From Dermatemys mawii (taxonomy: Eukaryota; Chordata; Testudines; Dermatemydidae), in the NCBI GenBank assembly GCA_007922305.1, contig ML677334.1, positions 18,278,969-18,342,968 of the forward strand: a stretch of DNA of 64,000 nt. Reading direction: 5' to 3'. Shown one piece after another: positions 47,235 through 60,697 of the stretch. The notes beneath the pieces were generated by a model. That model had not been told where the DNA came from. It saw only the letters and a program-made list of their open reading frames with translations, and searched no databases. Made by a program: the position numbers and the translations under genes. Every line of letters begins with the position of its first letter. Positions within the stretch are counted from its first letter, which is position 1.

Positions 47235-48020
47235 CAGGGGTGGACAAACTATGGCCTGTGGGCCACATCCGGCCCACAGGACTGTCCTGACCAGCCTGCC
47301 TGAGCTCCTGGTGGGGGAGGCTGCCCCAGGTCCCTCGCACACTCTCCTGGAGCCTCAGCGTGATGAGTGGGCAGTGCTCTGCGGGGCAGGGCTGTGCGCT
47401 CCTCCTGAACAGCGGTGCAGCATGTCTGGCTCTATCTAGGCCACCAGCAGTGTGGTAAGAGGGTCTGGGGCCAGGATAAGGGGAAGGGAGTCCTGGGGAG
47501 CAGTCATGGGACAGGGGCTGTTGGATGGGGCTAAGGTTCTGGGGGTGAGAGGGGCGGTCAGGGGACACGGGGAAAAGTTGGATAGGGCATGGGAGTCCCA
47601 GGGGCCTGTCAGGGGGCGGGGAGGTGGATAGGAGTCAGGGCAGTCAGGGGACAGGGAGCAGGGGAGGTTGGGACTGGGTAGGGTCCTGGGAGACAGTTAG
47701 GGTGGGGGGTCTCTGGAGGGTGCAGTCAGGGGACAAGGAGCAGAGGGGCTTAGATAGGGGTTGGGATCGTGGGGGGGGGGGGGGAGAGGGGATGGGGCAG
47801 GGGATCTCCGGAGGAGGCAGTCAAGGGATAAGGAGTGGGGAGCGGGGGTTGGATGGGTCTGGGATTCTGAGGGAGGCAGTTAGGGGATGGGAAGTGGGAG
47901 GGAGTCAGCTAGGAAGTGGGGCCAGGCTGTTTGGGGAGGCACAGTCTTCTCTGACCTGGCCCTCCAAACAAGTTTTCAACTCCGATATGGTCCTTGGGCC
48001 AAAAAGTTTGCCCACCCCTG
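47235..48020. mobile_element. hAT-type MITE with internal G-rich minisatellite
   Basis: The ends are inverted: CAGGGGTGGACAAACTATGG and AGTTTGCCCACCCCTG. The flanking octamers GTCTAGTC (47227-47234) and ATCTAGCC (48021-48028) match at 6 of 8 positions, as in a decayed hAT duplication. Between about 47545 and 47905 the interior is a decayed tandem array whose unit contains a CAGTCAGGGGACA-like core followed by GGGGTTGGAT-like text. It is repeated five or six times and is strongly G-rich on the plus strand. Open frames here follow from the repeats. Confidence 0.8.
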
Positions 48021-48670
48021 ATCTAGCCTGTAGCTCTGATGTCATGATATTTGGAGAATTCAAAATATGCCTATTCCTTGAACAGATATCTCCACTAGTA
48101 TATTAAAATATGTATGAGTGGATACCTAGATACTGTGATGAATGACATTACATACTTATGCTGGATAAAAAAAGAACCCTAATAAGAGTATTAGCAAAGA
48201 GATCAGAATTTGCTGGCTTTCCCACATCAAAATGCTTTAGTACAGATATGATACCCTAAAATAAAATACAAACCACAACCAGAGATCCTTCACAAACTTG
48301 GTAGAAGTTCTCAGTAATGGGTCTCAGATTGCTTTTAAAAAATATGCTTTATTTCAGGAGTCACTGAACATCTTAAAACATTTTCTATGGGAGAACAGGC
48401 AAACCTTGGTGAGAAAGAGAGTTGTGGAGAGTGTTTAAAAACATTTTTAGTAGAGTTCAAACAATAAATATTTTACTACTATCAATTATAATAGTAGTAG
48501 GATTTGGTTCAAGGAACCAGTACTGTATGTTAATTATCTCTAAATTCCAGGCCAGATAAGAAACCTAAGAACTTATTACAAACCCAGAGGAAAGTATTTT
48601 CTTATATTGCTCAATTGCCACCTGTGTCTATAACGCATAAGTGATATAAAACAGAGAAATATTTATTCAC

Positions 48671-48777
48671 CTTAACATGGTCAAAAACCCAAGTGTCTAG
48701 TTCAGTAGCATCTTCTGCTCCAAAGTCTTCCTTTTCTGTGGTGTAACAGTACGTATAAACGTGATCCCCACTGGCAC
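48671..48777 (-). CDS. PIGN: PIGN coding exon 4
   Basis: One hundred and seven bases with acceptor TTTTTGCAG and donor GTGAAT. Two bases complete a Gly codon and the exon ends in phase 0. The peptide begins [11 protein letters not shown] and ends [10 protein letters not shown], matching PIGN. 'GDHVYTY' and '[10 protein letters not shown]' are well conserved. Reading on past the donor gives unrelated residues and then a stop, which supports the splice site. Confidence 0.97.
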
Positions 48778-49189
48778 CTGCAAAAACAATACACATGCAA
48801 TATTGGGTGGAAGAAGAAAATTAAATTTTTTTCCCTTAATAAAAAATATAGATTGCATGTTAAAATACATGATGGTGAGGGAGCAACATATGTATCAACA
48901 AAGACAAGAAAAGAGATTGGAAAGAAGATTTGAAAAATCTTAATTCTCTCATTTTATGTTCTGTTATTTCTTGAGTTGTATTTATTCTCTTATCAGCCAG
49001 TGTATCAATAGTATCAACATCAGAGATGTCCTTATTCCTCTTTTTATCCTTGTTATCCCTTCAGTTCCTGGAACAGTAAACAGTAAAATAATGTCTGGAA
49101 ATGCAAAAAGTGAGTGAAATACAATCCACTTTTTATGAAAAGGAAATGGGCGGTACAGACTCTATTTAGAAAAACAAGAGTTTGAAAAA

Positions 49190-49575
49190 GGGCTTGTCTA
49201 TATGAACACGCAGGTACCGTCTCCATGGGTGCTCCAGGGCTGGAGTACCCATGGGGAAAAACTGTTGGGGCTCTGCAGCCACCAGCAGTTCCCTGCATGA
49301 ACACTTAGTTCATTGCAAGCTGGGGTATAAATCTACTCCACACTAGCCTGCCATGCACTAAACAATACGCCTGTATGTGGAGATGGGGATATGATTCCCA
49401 ACTCCAGGCGAGTAACTCACTTTGGAAGTGAATTAAACTAAACAGAATTAAGGACTTTTTACTTCCGAATGAGAGTGTCCATACAGGGTTTAATGCAGTT
49501 AATTAATCCACTTCAAATTCTCGTCTTTAGTTAATTTGGATTAATTTTCCTGAGCACCCCCATCTAGACAGCCCC
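49190..49575. mobile_element. MITE with a nested repeat insertion
   Basis: The left end is GGGCTTGTCTATATG, and the reverse complement of the right end is GGGGCTGTCTAGATG, an imperfect inverted pair. Near the left end, 49214-49296 is occupied by the repeat also seen at 15445-15535 (ATGGGTGCTCCAGGGCTGG). The outer family resembles 19572-19766. No clear 8-bp duplication was found. Confidence 0.5.
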
Positions 49576-51704
49576 TAAGAAGACTTTTTCAAATAAATAA
49601 TAATAGTAATAAATGCTTGGCACCATATTTGAATTTAGACTTTCAGATCAAAGAGATTCTACTGTACTGCTCCTATCACTCTGACACAGATTAATAACTG
49701 GAAATTAAGAAAAGATTAAGAGAAGATATATCCAAAGGCCACTAAAATGCCATTTTACCACAGATGTTGCAACATGGTGGTCAAGAGATCAAAGTGTAGA
49801 TCATTAGTTTGGAATTGGTGATCAAAGGTGTAAAAATCAAATATAAAAAATATCTTTACCTCTAGCTTTGAAAAACAAAGACTTCTAACTTCCAGATATT
49901 AAACCTAATGCGAAACCAAGTGAGACAATGCCATATCATCGAGACTTTAATAAAAGAGATGATTACACTCAGATTTAAACAGAAAAAAATAGGCAAAGTA
50001 AGCTCAAGGAAGGATACAAATTAGTTACTTCCAATTACCTCAAAAGGGTAACCCCACTACTGTAATATGCAAGGATAATTTGGGAATGGATTGAGACCTG
50101 CACAGTCTTCAACGTCTATACATTTAAAAATTAGGTCTGATGTATAAAGGCAGGTGTCTCTTTAAATGAATAAGAATTTTCAGAAAAATGCAAACGTGCA
50201 ACTCCATGTCCACTGATGCGGGAAAATATAATATCTGGACAAGACAATCTCATTTTGTACATGTTAAAGACTATGCCATGCTGTCTTTGAAACAAAGAAA
50301 AGAGAAAACACATCAAAGTACTGAATTTTTGAAGTCCTGATGAGATCTGAAATCAGGTGGAACTTACAGAAATTCTGTAGTCTGGCTGAGCTGTTGAAGT
50401 CACAGGGCTCCGAACAAGGCTATTTCTATTACTTCTGCATAAACTCCCAACAGGGAAATATTCTTCTGTCACTTCATAGCAACACAGAATCCACCTGGTT
50501 GTTCAATTATATAGTGCAATTTCCAGGCTTGTGGGTGAACTAACATACCAAGTTCAAAACTAGCATTTACCTGGATTATAGTAAAGCCTAGCTGAAGTGT
50601 AACACAAACTTCAATACCACTAAAAAAGGATCTTAAGACATGAACTTGAAAGCTGTAGCTTGTCTCGTGACATCTCTGTTTTACACTGGGGTTTATTTAA
50701 AAATCCAGAACACATACCATAGTTTGCTGAGTTGCTGTCAGAATAGTGAGTAGAATCCTCCAAGGCATTTTTTAAAATCTGTTTATTACTGTCAATGGAG
50801 TTGAACTGAATGGATAAAGTCTACCAAAAAAGGAGGCAGGCTCAACACCTTTAGTGGCTGTTGCAACCGTCCTTGTTGATATTATGGGATGACGCATTGT
50901 TGTGCCATCTTCTGGTGATGAGATACAGCAAAGGGAAGAAATTGGGGATCCATCTGAAACAAGTTCCTGTCCCCGAGACATGCCAGCACCAGGAAACCAA
51001 AATTAAGTATGGGCAGTTTGTGGGCTGATTAGCGGTATACATCTATCACTCCCCACCCTAATTTCTACCTGGATGAAGAATTTGTATTAATGTAAAAACA
51101 GATAAAACAAAGGGTGCAATGGGTCTTTCCATGAAAACTTTGAAACATTTCACTGCATTTTAGATTCTTTATAACACTTCAAAAGAAATATTATGAAAAA
51201 TATCTACTATGTATTAAGTATCTATCTTTGGAGATGGAACTGACAGGAAAGGGAAAGCCTCCTTTTCCCTCTATACTGCTGGAGGGGAAGAGGTGGCAGA
51301 GATCTGGGGAAAAGAACTTCCTTCAGAGGAGATGAGAAAGGGGAAGCTCAGCTAGAACACTGCTTCCAACCATGAGCTGTTGCTGCTCTTTCCACTAACT
51401 AGACAGACTGGGAGCCCCAGAAATTACTTAGATATCAGCTCCTCCCATATCAGATTTCCATTTCTGATGTGTCTTCTCACCAACAGATTGCAATCTCATA
51501 GTGGGGAGCAGCATCATATTCAAAGAGTGCAGCAGGGGTATGCAAGGTCAGCATCTTAGGGGATGATGCATGTCAGTCTTCAAGCTGAGAGCTGTGTATC
51601 TAGTTCTGCTAGTCATTAACAGCAGATTCATTAGGCATCACATGCTGCTAAAACAGTATGCCAGGCACACTATATGTGAACCGGCAAAGCGTAGGACCCT
51701 TCAA

Positions 51705-51790
51705 GAAAAAAAGAGCAGTTACTCACTTAGTAAGTGTGCTCCTTTGAGATGCTTGCTTTCATGGATTTCCTGTCAGTGATGCAACTTGGA
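51705..51790. repeat. Unnamed interspersed repeat
   Basis: AGCAGTTACTCACTTAGTAA, then CTCCTTTGAGATGCTTGCTT, is a diverged relative of 28160-28260. Confidence 0.3.
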
Positions 51791-54700
51791 ACTTTTGAAC
51801 TGCAGTGTTTGCTGAGAATGCCCCACATGCAGCCTGACTGTATCTCTAAACCCTACAACCATGGTTACTATAGTTAGAAGCACCAGAATTCTTAGCATCA
51901 TCTAATCTCCATCAAGGCCCCAATGAGTTGTTCACATATTATTGCAGGCCTACCTAAGCATCGATAAAGCCAAATATAACATTATATCACCTGAAAAGTA
52001 GAGCTCCTAGCTCTGCTGCTGCGTCAATTTCTCTGATGAATTCCCCATGGTTCACCAGTGGAAGCACTCTAACAGGACATCTGTGTAAGAGGGGGACGCA
52101 CACTAGTAAACTTTAGAGTGTGCCCAGGAGTCAGGAACTGGTAGAGAGGAGGCACAGATAAGATGGAGGCACAAGGCAGTTAGGAACTGTATGAGGCAGT
52201 GTGGTTCCCTGCCGCCTCAGAGAAGGACAAGTCCTGGCTAAATACCTCTACAGGAACACAGGCTGTCTGTGATGGAATGTGAGCCAAGGGAGCCTGGGCA
52301 GCAGAGGAGAGCTAGCATCAGCTAACAGAAGTAGCTGGTAGATCTGAACAGTCGGGTTTCCTTGGCATAAAGTAATAATGATGGAGTGGAGGGGGGAGGG
52401 GGAGAAACTATTTTGTTTTATAAGTCCAAAATTTGAAAAGCGTTTTGTGACATATATGTACTGAAAATGGATGAACTTGAAGTTTGGGGCTCATGGGGGC
52501 TATTCTGGTTTAGTTAGTTTCAAGGCCAAATTTTAAAAGGACTGTTTTTTTAAATATTTCCTTGGCAAAAATTAATATATATTTGACACTAAAATATTGT
52601 AGAAACTTCAATTATCCTCTGAAAAATTAGTGTTAAATTCCAAGACTAAATGCATTCAGTAGAGAGAGAGAGATTTTAATTCTGCAAATATGTTAATCTA
52701 TGGAAGTGCTATAGGCATTTCAGTGACCAAAGGAATATAAAAGACTAAATCACCTGGGTAAAATTTTTTTCATAATATCAGATTTCTAAGGATCAGTATT
52801 TGATATTTAAGAAAAACAACAATTAAAAGCCATTATTTTAATTAGGGACAAAGAAGCTACTAAGTTTTAGGTTTCTCTACTGAAACATACAATAAATCCT
52901 TTAATGCACTTTTTTGACAAGACAAGGAACTGTCCTGATAAACCATATTTTAGCACTCTTGCAGATAAAGCCATTCTAGCTAGTAATTTTTCCATTGGTT
53001 AGCTTAGATTGGACTATACAACCATTGTGTAGAAGTTACATTATAAATCATCCAAATTTCACAAACGTTTGAAAAAGTCAAGGATAACTAATTAAATTAT
53101 GGAAACTATAACCTAACTCATTCATGATTATTAGGCAGCATGCTTTTCATGCGAATGTTCTGACTACTTAGCTATAAAGCTGTTAACAAGTGGTATAAAG
53201 GACCATAGTTTGATATTTTATATTGTTAGCATATAAAACAAACATTTATAGTAAGCATTTACTTTGGGAAAATAAATACCTCCTCTAATACATAAAGGTG
53301 AATTAACTCCTTATTCCAATCCATTTCCCAAAGTTGTATATGCTCCTTAATGACTTCACTGTGAGATTGTACCACAAGTGTGGTAAATAGCCATTTACTT
53401 TCTTTCTCAAACAAAGCCAGTGAAAGGTAGCACAGCACACTAAAACTGAACTCCACAAATCCTTTCCCAAGACCATATGGCTGCAAAAATGTAACAATCT
53501 GCCAGTGGGCTGGATGCCACATTCTCTTCCCATTCCCCCTACCACTCCCCGCCCTCCCTATAAACTTCAAGCAGAGGTCCTGGGAAAGATAGATTACCCA
53601 GAAGAGATTATTTTGAAGTTAATCATAAAACTATTTTTCAGATTAATACAGAAGTGGAAAAAAAGGAGGGAAGGGGCAAATTATTCTTTCTTAATCCAAT
53701 CACTGAAAATAATGGGGTTCAGCCAAAGTACAATTATTGTCATCATGAAATATATTTAACACAATTCTCTCAGTTCTAAAATTATCTAGGGGGAGGTAGC
53801 ACTGGAGTTTTGTTCTGGTTCATCAATTTCAAATTTAGCTACAACCATAAAATATACATTCTTCTTGAGGGTAGGGGGAGGCGGTTTCCTCCACATCCTT
53901 TTCACAGTCTCTATGATCCCCAATTTGCCATTCCCCTCTCAATCCCTTGTTTATATTCCCTACTCCAAATCCCCAGAGCATAGCCACTATCCTTCTGAAG
54001 AGGACCGGATAGAATTTCCTTCAGAAGATCCTTAATTAGCTGACATGTCACTTGAGTGAAATGCAAACAATAGCTAGGACCAAGCATGCTGCTTCCAGCG
54101 TACGCCCATCCTTTACCAACCCAGGGAATGAGAGATCAGCACTAATCCTGAGCTCAAGGATAGCATCAAAACACTCCATGTTTGCATTTTCATATACTGT
54201 ATTCCCACCTACATTTTATTAATCTAAAATAGGAGTGAGAAAACGTACAGTAAATGCCATCTCCATTTAATATGTACAACAGGCACAAGAACAACAAAAT
54301 GAGGAAAACGACTGTTAAACTCAGTTTCTTAATGAAAGTCATAGCTATGTCAAATTTAACCATAATTTTTAAATTACAGAAACTTCAGAATTGCAACAGT
54401 ATATGCAATTTTTATATCACACACTGGACCTAAGAAACTACGCTGGGCTAAATTGCACTATTTAGGCACAGCACTACAATGGAGAAAGTGTGCAGACAAA
54501 CCACCCAGGAAGATTTTGATTTGGGGTGGGACAGCCTGCTTCCCAGAAAAGACCAACACTTTATTGGCTGGTATGGATGTGGGAGGGAAGAAATCCTCCA
54601 TCCTCTTTGGGACAATTCTAAAAAACAGGTGCACACATAGAGAATAGCCTTGATGCTCATTCAGCACAGAGATGGTGACTGCCTCTTTCCCTTGCATGGC

Positions 54701-54869
54701 ATATCCAGTGGTAGGTAAGATTAGGAAAGCATCAGAATAGACCCAAATAGTAGTGAGAAGTTATGCTCTATTTAAAGCTTGGTTTTCTTTTCTGATCTGT
54801 GATGAGGAATTTTTCCACCCCACTCCCATATTAACAGGCTTCATTCTAGAAAACATTAAAACATTAAAA

Positions 54870-57800
54870 AGGTTGCAGAGCAGTTTTTAAACTAAGAGAC
54901 AGGGGAAAACCAATTGCTTCAGAGAAGCACGTGGATCGGATAGAGACTTCTCTTACAGGAGGGTCTACTGATAAGAGATTCTCTAGGTTTTAGTCAGAAG
55001 GAGAGGATGGTAAAGAATAAAGGAGAGGCCAGATCAGATGACAAACTTTCACATAAAGAATGTGACACATCAGAAAAGGGCAGACAAATAAACAGTGACC
55101 AGTTTTTAAAGTGCTTGTACACTAATGCTAGAAGTCTAAATAATAAGATTGGTGAACTAGAGTGCCTCGTGTTAAAGGAGAATATTGACATAATAGGCAT
55201 CACAGAAACATGGTGGAGTGAGGACTATCAATGGGACACAATCATTCCGGGGTATAAAATATATTGGAAGGACAAACAGGTCGTGAGGGTGGGGGAGTGG
55301 CCTATATGTGAAAGAAAATGTAGAATCAAATGAATTAAAAATCTTATATGAATCCACATGCTCCATAGAATCTCTATGGATAGTAATTCCATGCTCTAAT
55401 AAAAATATATCAATAGGGATCTATTATCGATCACCTGATCAGGACAGTGATAGTGACGATGAAATGCTAAGGGCAATTAGAGAGGCTGTCAAAATAAATA
55501 ACTCAATAATAATGGGGGATTTCAATTATCCCCATATTGACTGGGTACATGTCACCTCAGGACGAAATGCAGAGACCAAATTCCTCGATACTTTAAACGA
55601 CTGCTTCTTGGAGCAGCTGGTACAGGAACCCACAAGGGGAGAGGCAACTCTTAATTTAGTCCTGAGTGGAGAGCAAGAGCCGGTCCAAGAGGTAACTATA
55701 ACAGAACCGCTTGGGAATAGTGATCATAATATAATAACATTTAACATTCCCATGCTGGGAACAAAACCTCAGCAGCCCAACATTGTGGCATTTAATTTCA
55801 GGAAGGGGAACTATGCAAAAATGAGGTTAGTTAAATGGAAATTAATAGGTAAAGTGACTAAAGTGAAATCCCTGCAAGCGGCATGGACACTTTTCAAAGA
55901 CATCATAATAGAGGCCCAACTTAAATGTATACCCCAAATTAAAAAACAAAGTCAAAGAACTAAAAAAGAGCCACCGTGGCTTAAAAACCATGTAAAAGAA
56001 GCAGTGAGAGATAAAAAGGCATCTTTTAAAAAGTGGAAGTCAAATCCTACTGAGATAACTAGAGAGGAGCATAAACACTGCCAAATTAAGTGTAAAAATG
56101 TAATAAGAAAAGCCAAAATGGAATTTGAAGAACAGCTAGCCAGAAACTCAAAAGGTAATAATAAAATGTTTTTTAAATAAGTCAGAAGCAGAAAGCCTGC
56201 TAAACAACCAGTGGGGCCCCTGGATGATAGAGATACAAAAGGAGCACTTAAAGATGATAAAGTCATTGCGGAGAAACTAAATGAATTCTTTGCTTCGGTC
56301 TTCATGGCTGAGGACGTTAGCGAGATTCCCAAACCTGAGCCGTCTTTTGTAGGTGACAAATCTGAGGAATTGTCACAGATTGAAGTGTCACTAGAGGAGA
56401 TTTTGGAACTAATTGATAAACTTAACTGTAACAAGTCATTGGGACTAGACGGCATTCACTCAAGAGTTCTTAGAGAACTCAAATGTGAAATTGCGGAAAT
56501 ATTTACTAGTGTTTGTAACCTGTCCTTTAAATCAGCTTCTGTACGCAATGACTGGAAGATAGTTAATGTAACACCAATATTTAAAAAGGGCTCTAGAGGT
56601 GATCCCGGCAATTACAGACCGGTAAGTCTAATGTCCGTACCGGGCAAATTAGTTGAAACAACAGTTAAGAATACAATTGTCAGGCACATAGGAGAACGTA
56701 AATTGTTGGGCAAAAGTCAGCATGGTTTCTGTAAAGGGAAATCATGTCTTACTAATCTATTAGAGTTCTTTGAAGGGGTCAACAAGCATGTGGACAAGGG
56801 GGATCCAGTGGACGTAGTGTACTTAGATTTCCAGAAAGCCTTTGACAAGGTCCCTCACCAAAGGCTCTTACATAAATTAAGTTGCCATGGGATAAGAGGG
56901 AAGATCCTTTCATGGACTGAGAACTGGTTAAAAGACAGGGAACAAAGGGTAGGAATAAATGGTAAATTTTCAGAATGGAGAGAGGTAACTAGTGGTGTTC
57001 CCCAAGGGTCAGTCCTAGGACCAATCCTATTCAACTTATTCATCAATGATTTGGAGGAAGGGGTAAACAGTGAGGTGGCAAAGTTTGCAGATGATACTAA
57101 ACTGCTCAAAATAGTTAAGACCCAAGCAGACTGTGAAGAACTTCAAAAAGATCTCATGAAACTAAATGATTGGGCAACAAAATGGCAAATGAAATTTAAT
57201 GTGGATAAATGTAAAGTAATGCACTTTGGAAAAAATAACCCCAACTATACATACAATATGATGGGGGCTAGTTTAGCTACAACCAATCAGGAAAAAGATC
57301 TTGGAGTCATCATGAAGTTCTCTGAAGATGTCCATGCAGTGTGCAGCGGCAGTCAAAAAAGCAAACAGGATGTTATGAATCATTAAAAAAGGGATAGAGA
57401 ATAAGACGGAGAATATCTTATTGCCGTTATACAAATCCATGGTGCGCCCACATCTTGAGTACTGTGTACAAATGTGGTATCCTCATCTCAAAAAGGATAT
57501 ACTGGCATTGGAAAAGGTTCAGAGAAGGGCAACTAAAATGATTAGGGGATTGGAAAGGGTCCCATATGAGGAGAGATTAAAAAGGCTAGGACTTTTTAGC
57601 TTGGAAAAGAGGAGACTAAGGGGGGATATGATAGAGGTATATAAAATTATGAGTGGCGTGGAGAAAGTGAATAAGGAAAAGTTATTTACTTGTTCCCATA
57701 ATAGAAGAACTAGGGGCCACCCATTGAAATTAGTGGGCAGCAGGTTTAAAACAAATAAAAGGAAGTTCTTCACACAGCGCACAGTCAACCTGTGGAACTC

Positions 57801-58090
57801 CTTGCCTGAGGAGGCTGTGAAGGCTAGGACTATAACAGGGTTTAAAAGAGAACTGGATAAATTCCTGGAGGTTAAGTCCATTAATGACTATTAGCCAGGC
57901 TGGGTAAGGAATAGTGTCCCTAGCCTCTGTTTGTCAGAGGGGGGTGATGGATGGCAGGAGAGAGATCACCTGATCTTTACCTGTTAGGTTCACTCACTCC
58001 AGGGCACCTAGCATTGGCCACTGTCGGTAGACAGGATACTGGACTAGATGGACCTTTGGTCTGACCCAGTACGGCCTCTCTTATGTTCTT
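54870..58090 (+). mobile_element. CR1 LINE, nearly full ORF2, 3'-complete
   Basis: ORF2 is recognisable from its apurinic endonuclease to its C-terminus. The 3' UTR ends GGCCTCTCTTATGTTCTT, the characteristic CR1 terminus. No ORF1 is visible, so the copy is 5'-truncated. Plus-strand orientation makes it antisense to PIGN. No target duplication was seen, as is usual for CR1. Confidence 0.9.
55007..57894 (+). pseudogene. CR1 ORF2 (endonuclease-reverse transcriptase), three breaks
   Basis: The endonuclease starts with YTNARSLNNK and has ITETWW (near 55200). After a frameshift near 55295 it continues with GDFNYPHIDW (near 55515) and GNSDHNI (near 55715). An in-frame stop at 56178-56180 separates it from the reverse transcriptase, which has YLDFQKAFDKVPH, SGVPQGSVLGPILFN and the catalytic KFADDTK (near 57085). 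A second frameshift near 57330 and a TGA soon after precede the last 157 residues (57421-57894). Few breaks in almost 2.9 kb suggest a moderately young copy. Confidence 0.9.
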
Positions 58091-58413
58091 TAAAGACATG
58101 TTAGCATTCACTGTGTTAAATAAAGTCTCAACCACCATAAGACATTGCTGGAGAATTTGATTTACCTATTGAAAAAGACTAGGATTTATCCAACTCCTCT
58201 ATGTAGTATTTCTGTAGGGTTTTGTTTTTATAATTTGTATGTAAACTGTAATTTATAATAATACAACAAATCCGTACAGAAATACTAACTACTGGTAAAT
58301 CCTGCAAATACCTCTTTGACTATTCTACGTTGTTTCTTTTTAACTTTTAAATCACATCATAACCACCAGTGTAGTGTTTATCAGCTAATAAGATGCACGC
58401 AATTTAAGCTTAC

Positions 58414-58512
58414 CTTTAGCAAACATAGGTAAAATATCTGGACTTCCCCAGCTCCAAGTATATTTACTTTCATTGAAAACTGAATCGAATTCCACTGCGT
58501 TCTCCTTCCATC
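58414..58512 (-). CDS. PIGN: PIGN coding exon 3
   Basis: Ninety-nine bases, with acceptor TTTCGACAG and donor GTAAGC, phase 1 on both sides. The peptide begins [14 protein letters not shown] and ends [10 protein letters not shown]. '[14 protein letters not shown]' is a hallmark of PIGN orthologues. Its 3' edge lies 324 bases from the 3' terminus of the CR1 element. Confidence 0.97.
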
Positions 58513-60575
58513 CTGTCGAAACAAACATTAATGTTAAAGGGGTTGTTCAAGTGTAACAGAGAGTCTGAACAGGCCCATTGTCTAAAGATTAATAGTACTA
58601 GAAAATAGGGAACATTTCTTAAGTTTTTATTATAATATGCAATTGTAAATGCTAGAGTTAAGATTATATTTGACTTCCATTTTAACCCCATTTGCTTATG
58701 CTCATAACTCTGGGGAGAAAAAACCTTTTTTGGCTGATGATTTTCATAGTTGGTCTCTTGTGTCAATGGTTTTAGTAAGTATAAGCAACAACTGTCCACT
58801 CTTTTTTCCATTAAGTAAGGATGACAAACAAAACTACTCATTTTTTTTCAAAGTAAGATAATTCAAAGACTTTATTTTGTGCATGCAAAATTCAAAAGTG
58901 GTTGAACCTTAATAGTACCCATGGAAGAGTAACCTCCAGGCTAATACCTGTATTAATAAAATAGTTATAAGTGATTGAAAGTTTGGTCTTCTCCCTGTGT
59001 AGTAATTTTAGAATTCTAATACCACCTATAGGATGGGAGAATAACGTGAATATCTGATAGTTTTCCAGTCATGCTATAAGGTTCATTTGTTGCCTCCTGT
59101 TAGAGCATTAAGAAGCCGGGCATAATTCCATTCGCCTTTAATGGAACAAGCAATCTATTTGTTATACGAGTTAATGATTGGAGATTAATTTTAAAAATTG
59201 TCAGGGCACTGAGAGCACTGGCTGGATGCTTGTTAGTTAAATTAATATCTTCTAATACATTTAAAATAATAAATAAATAAAACAATCTAGTTGTTTTATA
59301 GTTATATGAATGAGCTTCATTTGCACAGCTGTGTACTGGTCTATCTACATTACTGTGGAAGTACAAAGTGAAAGCTCTGCAATATATATTTTGGTGATAA
59401 ATCCCACATCGGCCCAATGGGGATAGATTACGAGACTCTGTTTTGAATAGCATTGAAAAAATACTGCCAGCACTCAAAAATGAATAGTAGGCTTATTTAT
59501 TTCTAGCTTCTATAACTGTCTGTGACACAATCAAAGAATTAAGGAATGAAACAGTTTGTGCCCCTCTGACACTGGAAACTAAATATTATTTGTCTTTTTG
59601 ATGCATCTCATCTCCACCAATCTGGGAAGACATAATTGGGATCTCCCCTGCCCATACCCTCAACTCTTCTTTTTATAAAGTAAAAAAACCCACAGCTCTT
59701 GTCAAAAGAGCTAGACTGATAGCCTTGAAGACTGAAGCCCTAAGTACATGTAATTTAGCACTCACTACATGTAAAGCAGTCAGAGGCAGCTCATGTTTAA
59801 CCCATGCTATCCTGCCAATGTACTTCAACCCTGTTCTGGACGAGTTTATTCTCCGTGTCCATCCAATTCTTGGACTCTCTGCAGAGACTGCACCCAACCT
59901 TGGCCAGCTGTGACTAAGGACACACATTCATTAGGATCAGGACTAAGACCACCAACTAATTTTATTTAGGCAGAGGTTCAACAGTTTTAAAAAGACCAGA
60001 CTTTACAATAGGTTTGCCATCTGGCTCTCCTTGAGGCCCAACGGACTTGAGTAATCTATGTACCTGTCCCTTGACCTCTGGCCTCAATCTCTAGATTTCT
60101 AGTGAGTAAATCCCTCCCGGTGAGGCACATTGAATCTAGAAGGAGCCACTTTGTGGGAATATATTAATGATGAGTGATATAGTAGTGATGAGTCCAGTAA
60201 GTCTTCCCTAACTGAGGAGCTCAGTTAGCACTCCCAAAAGCCGGGTCTCAGGAATAACATCTATGCTTTCCTCTCCTACTGGAAAAGCCAAATCCTACTT
60301 AGTTATGGGATGATAGCATATCACTTCTGTCTTTATATTTGAATTTTAATACTTTAAAGAACTCTCTAGTACAATAATTAACCCTAAAGCAGGAATAAAA
60401 ATATACAAATCCTATTTTCACAAATATTAATAGTGGAAAATTCTTCTAAAAGGAATTCATGTTTTTCAGTATACTATGCAGACATTCAGTGACAAACTTT
60501 TTACCTTACTATACCACTAAAAGATCTTATTTGGAGGATGATGTCAAATTTGTTGGAACCCTCGGGCTTGTATAC
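58513..60575 (-). other. PIGN: PIGN intron 2
   Basis: About 2.1 kb, AT-rich. No mobile element or gene recognised. Confidence 0.9.
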
Positions 60576-60697
60576 CTTTAGCAACTGCACTGACATCTTC
60601 ATAAAATCCAGCTATCAGTGCCACATGTCCTGGTCTAGATTCTGTTGGAACATGAGTATGAGATACTCCCCAGCTGCCTTTGTATTCTATGATATTC
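60576..60697 (-). CDS. PIGN: PIGN coding exon 2, TESRPGH active-site segment
   Basis: One hundred and twenty-two bases, with acceptor TTTTCAG and donor GTATAC. The first G completes Arg76 and the exon ends one base into a Gly codon. The peptide runs from [13 protein letters not shown] through [19 protein letters not shown] to SAVAK. TESRPGH holds the probable active-site Thr or Ser of the EPT family, where phosphoethanolamine is attached during transfer; the exact nucleophile is inferred from the family. Confidence 0.97.

Larger units (their letters stand above)
40225..48670 (-). other. PIGN: PIGN intron 4
   Basis: About 8.4 kb. It holds the intact-frame transposon copy (40679-43230), an interspersed repeat (43847-44110), MITE fragments (46358-46510 and 46540-46690) and a G-rich hAT MITE (47235-48020). 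The stretches 44500-46357 and 48021-48670 hold nothing recognised. Confidence 0.9.
48778..58413 (-). other. PIGN: PIGN intron 3
   Basis: About 9.6 kb, the longest complete intron here. It holds a MITE with a nested repeat (49190-49575), an unnamed repeat (51705-51790) and a 3.2 kb CR1 (54870-58090). The stretches 49576-51700 and 51800-54860 hold nothing recognised apart from chance frames. Confidence 0.9.

Noticed and set aside
47203..48106. Glycine-rich 160-codon and antisense 121-codon frames
   Set aside because: They translate the G-rich minisatellite inside a hAT MITE.
53259..53570. 103-codon minus-strand open frame
   Set aside because: Peptide is hydrophobic and plausible-looking but matches nothing I know and is not part of PIGN.
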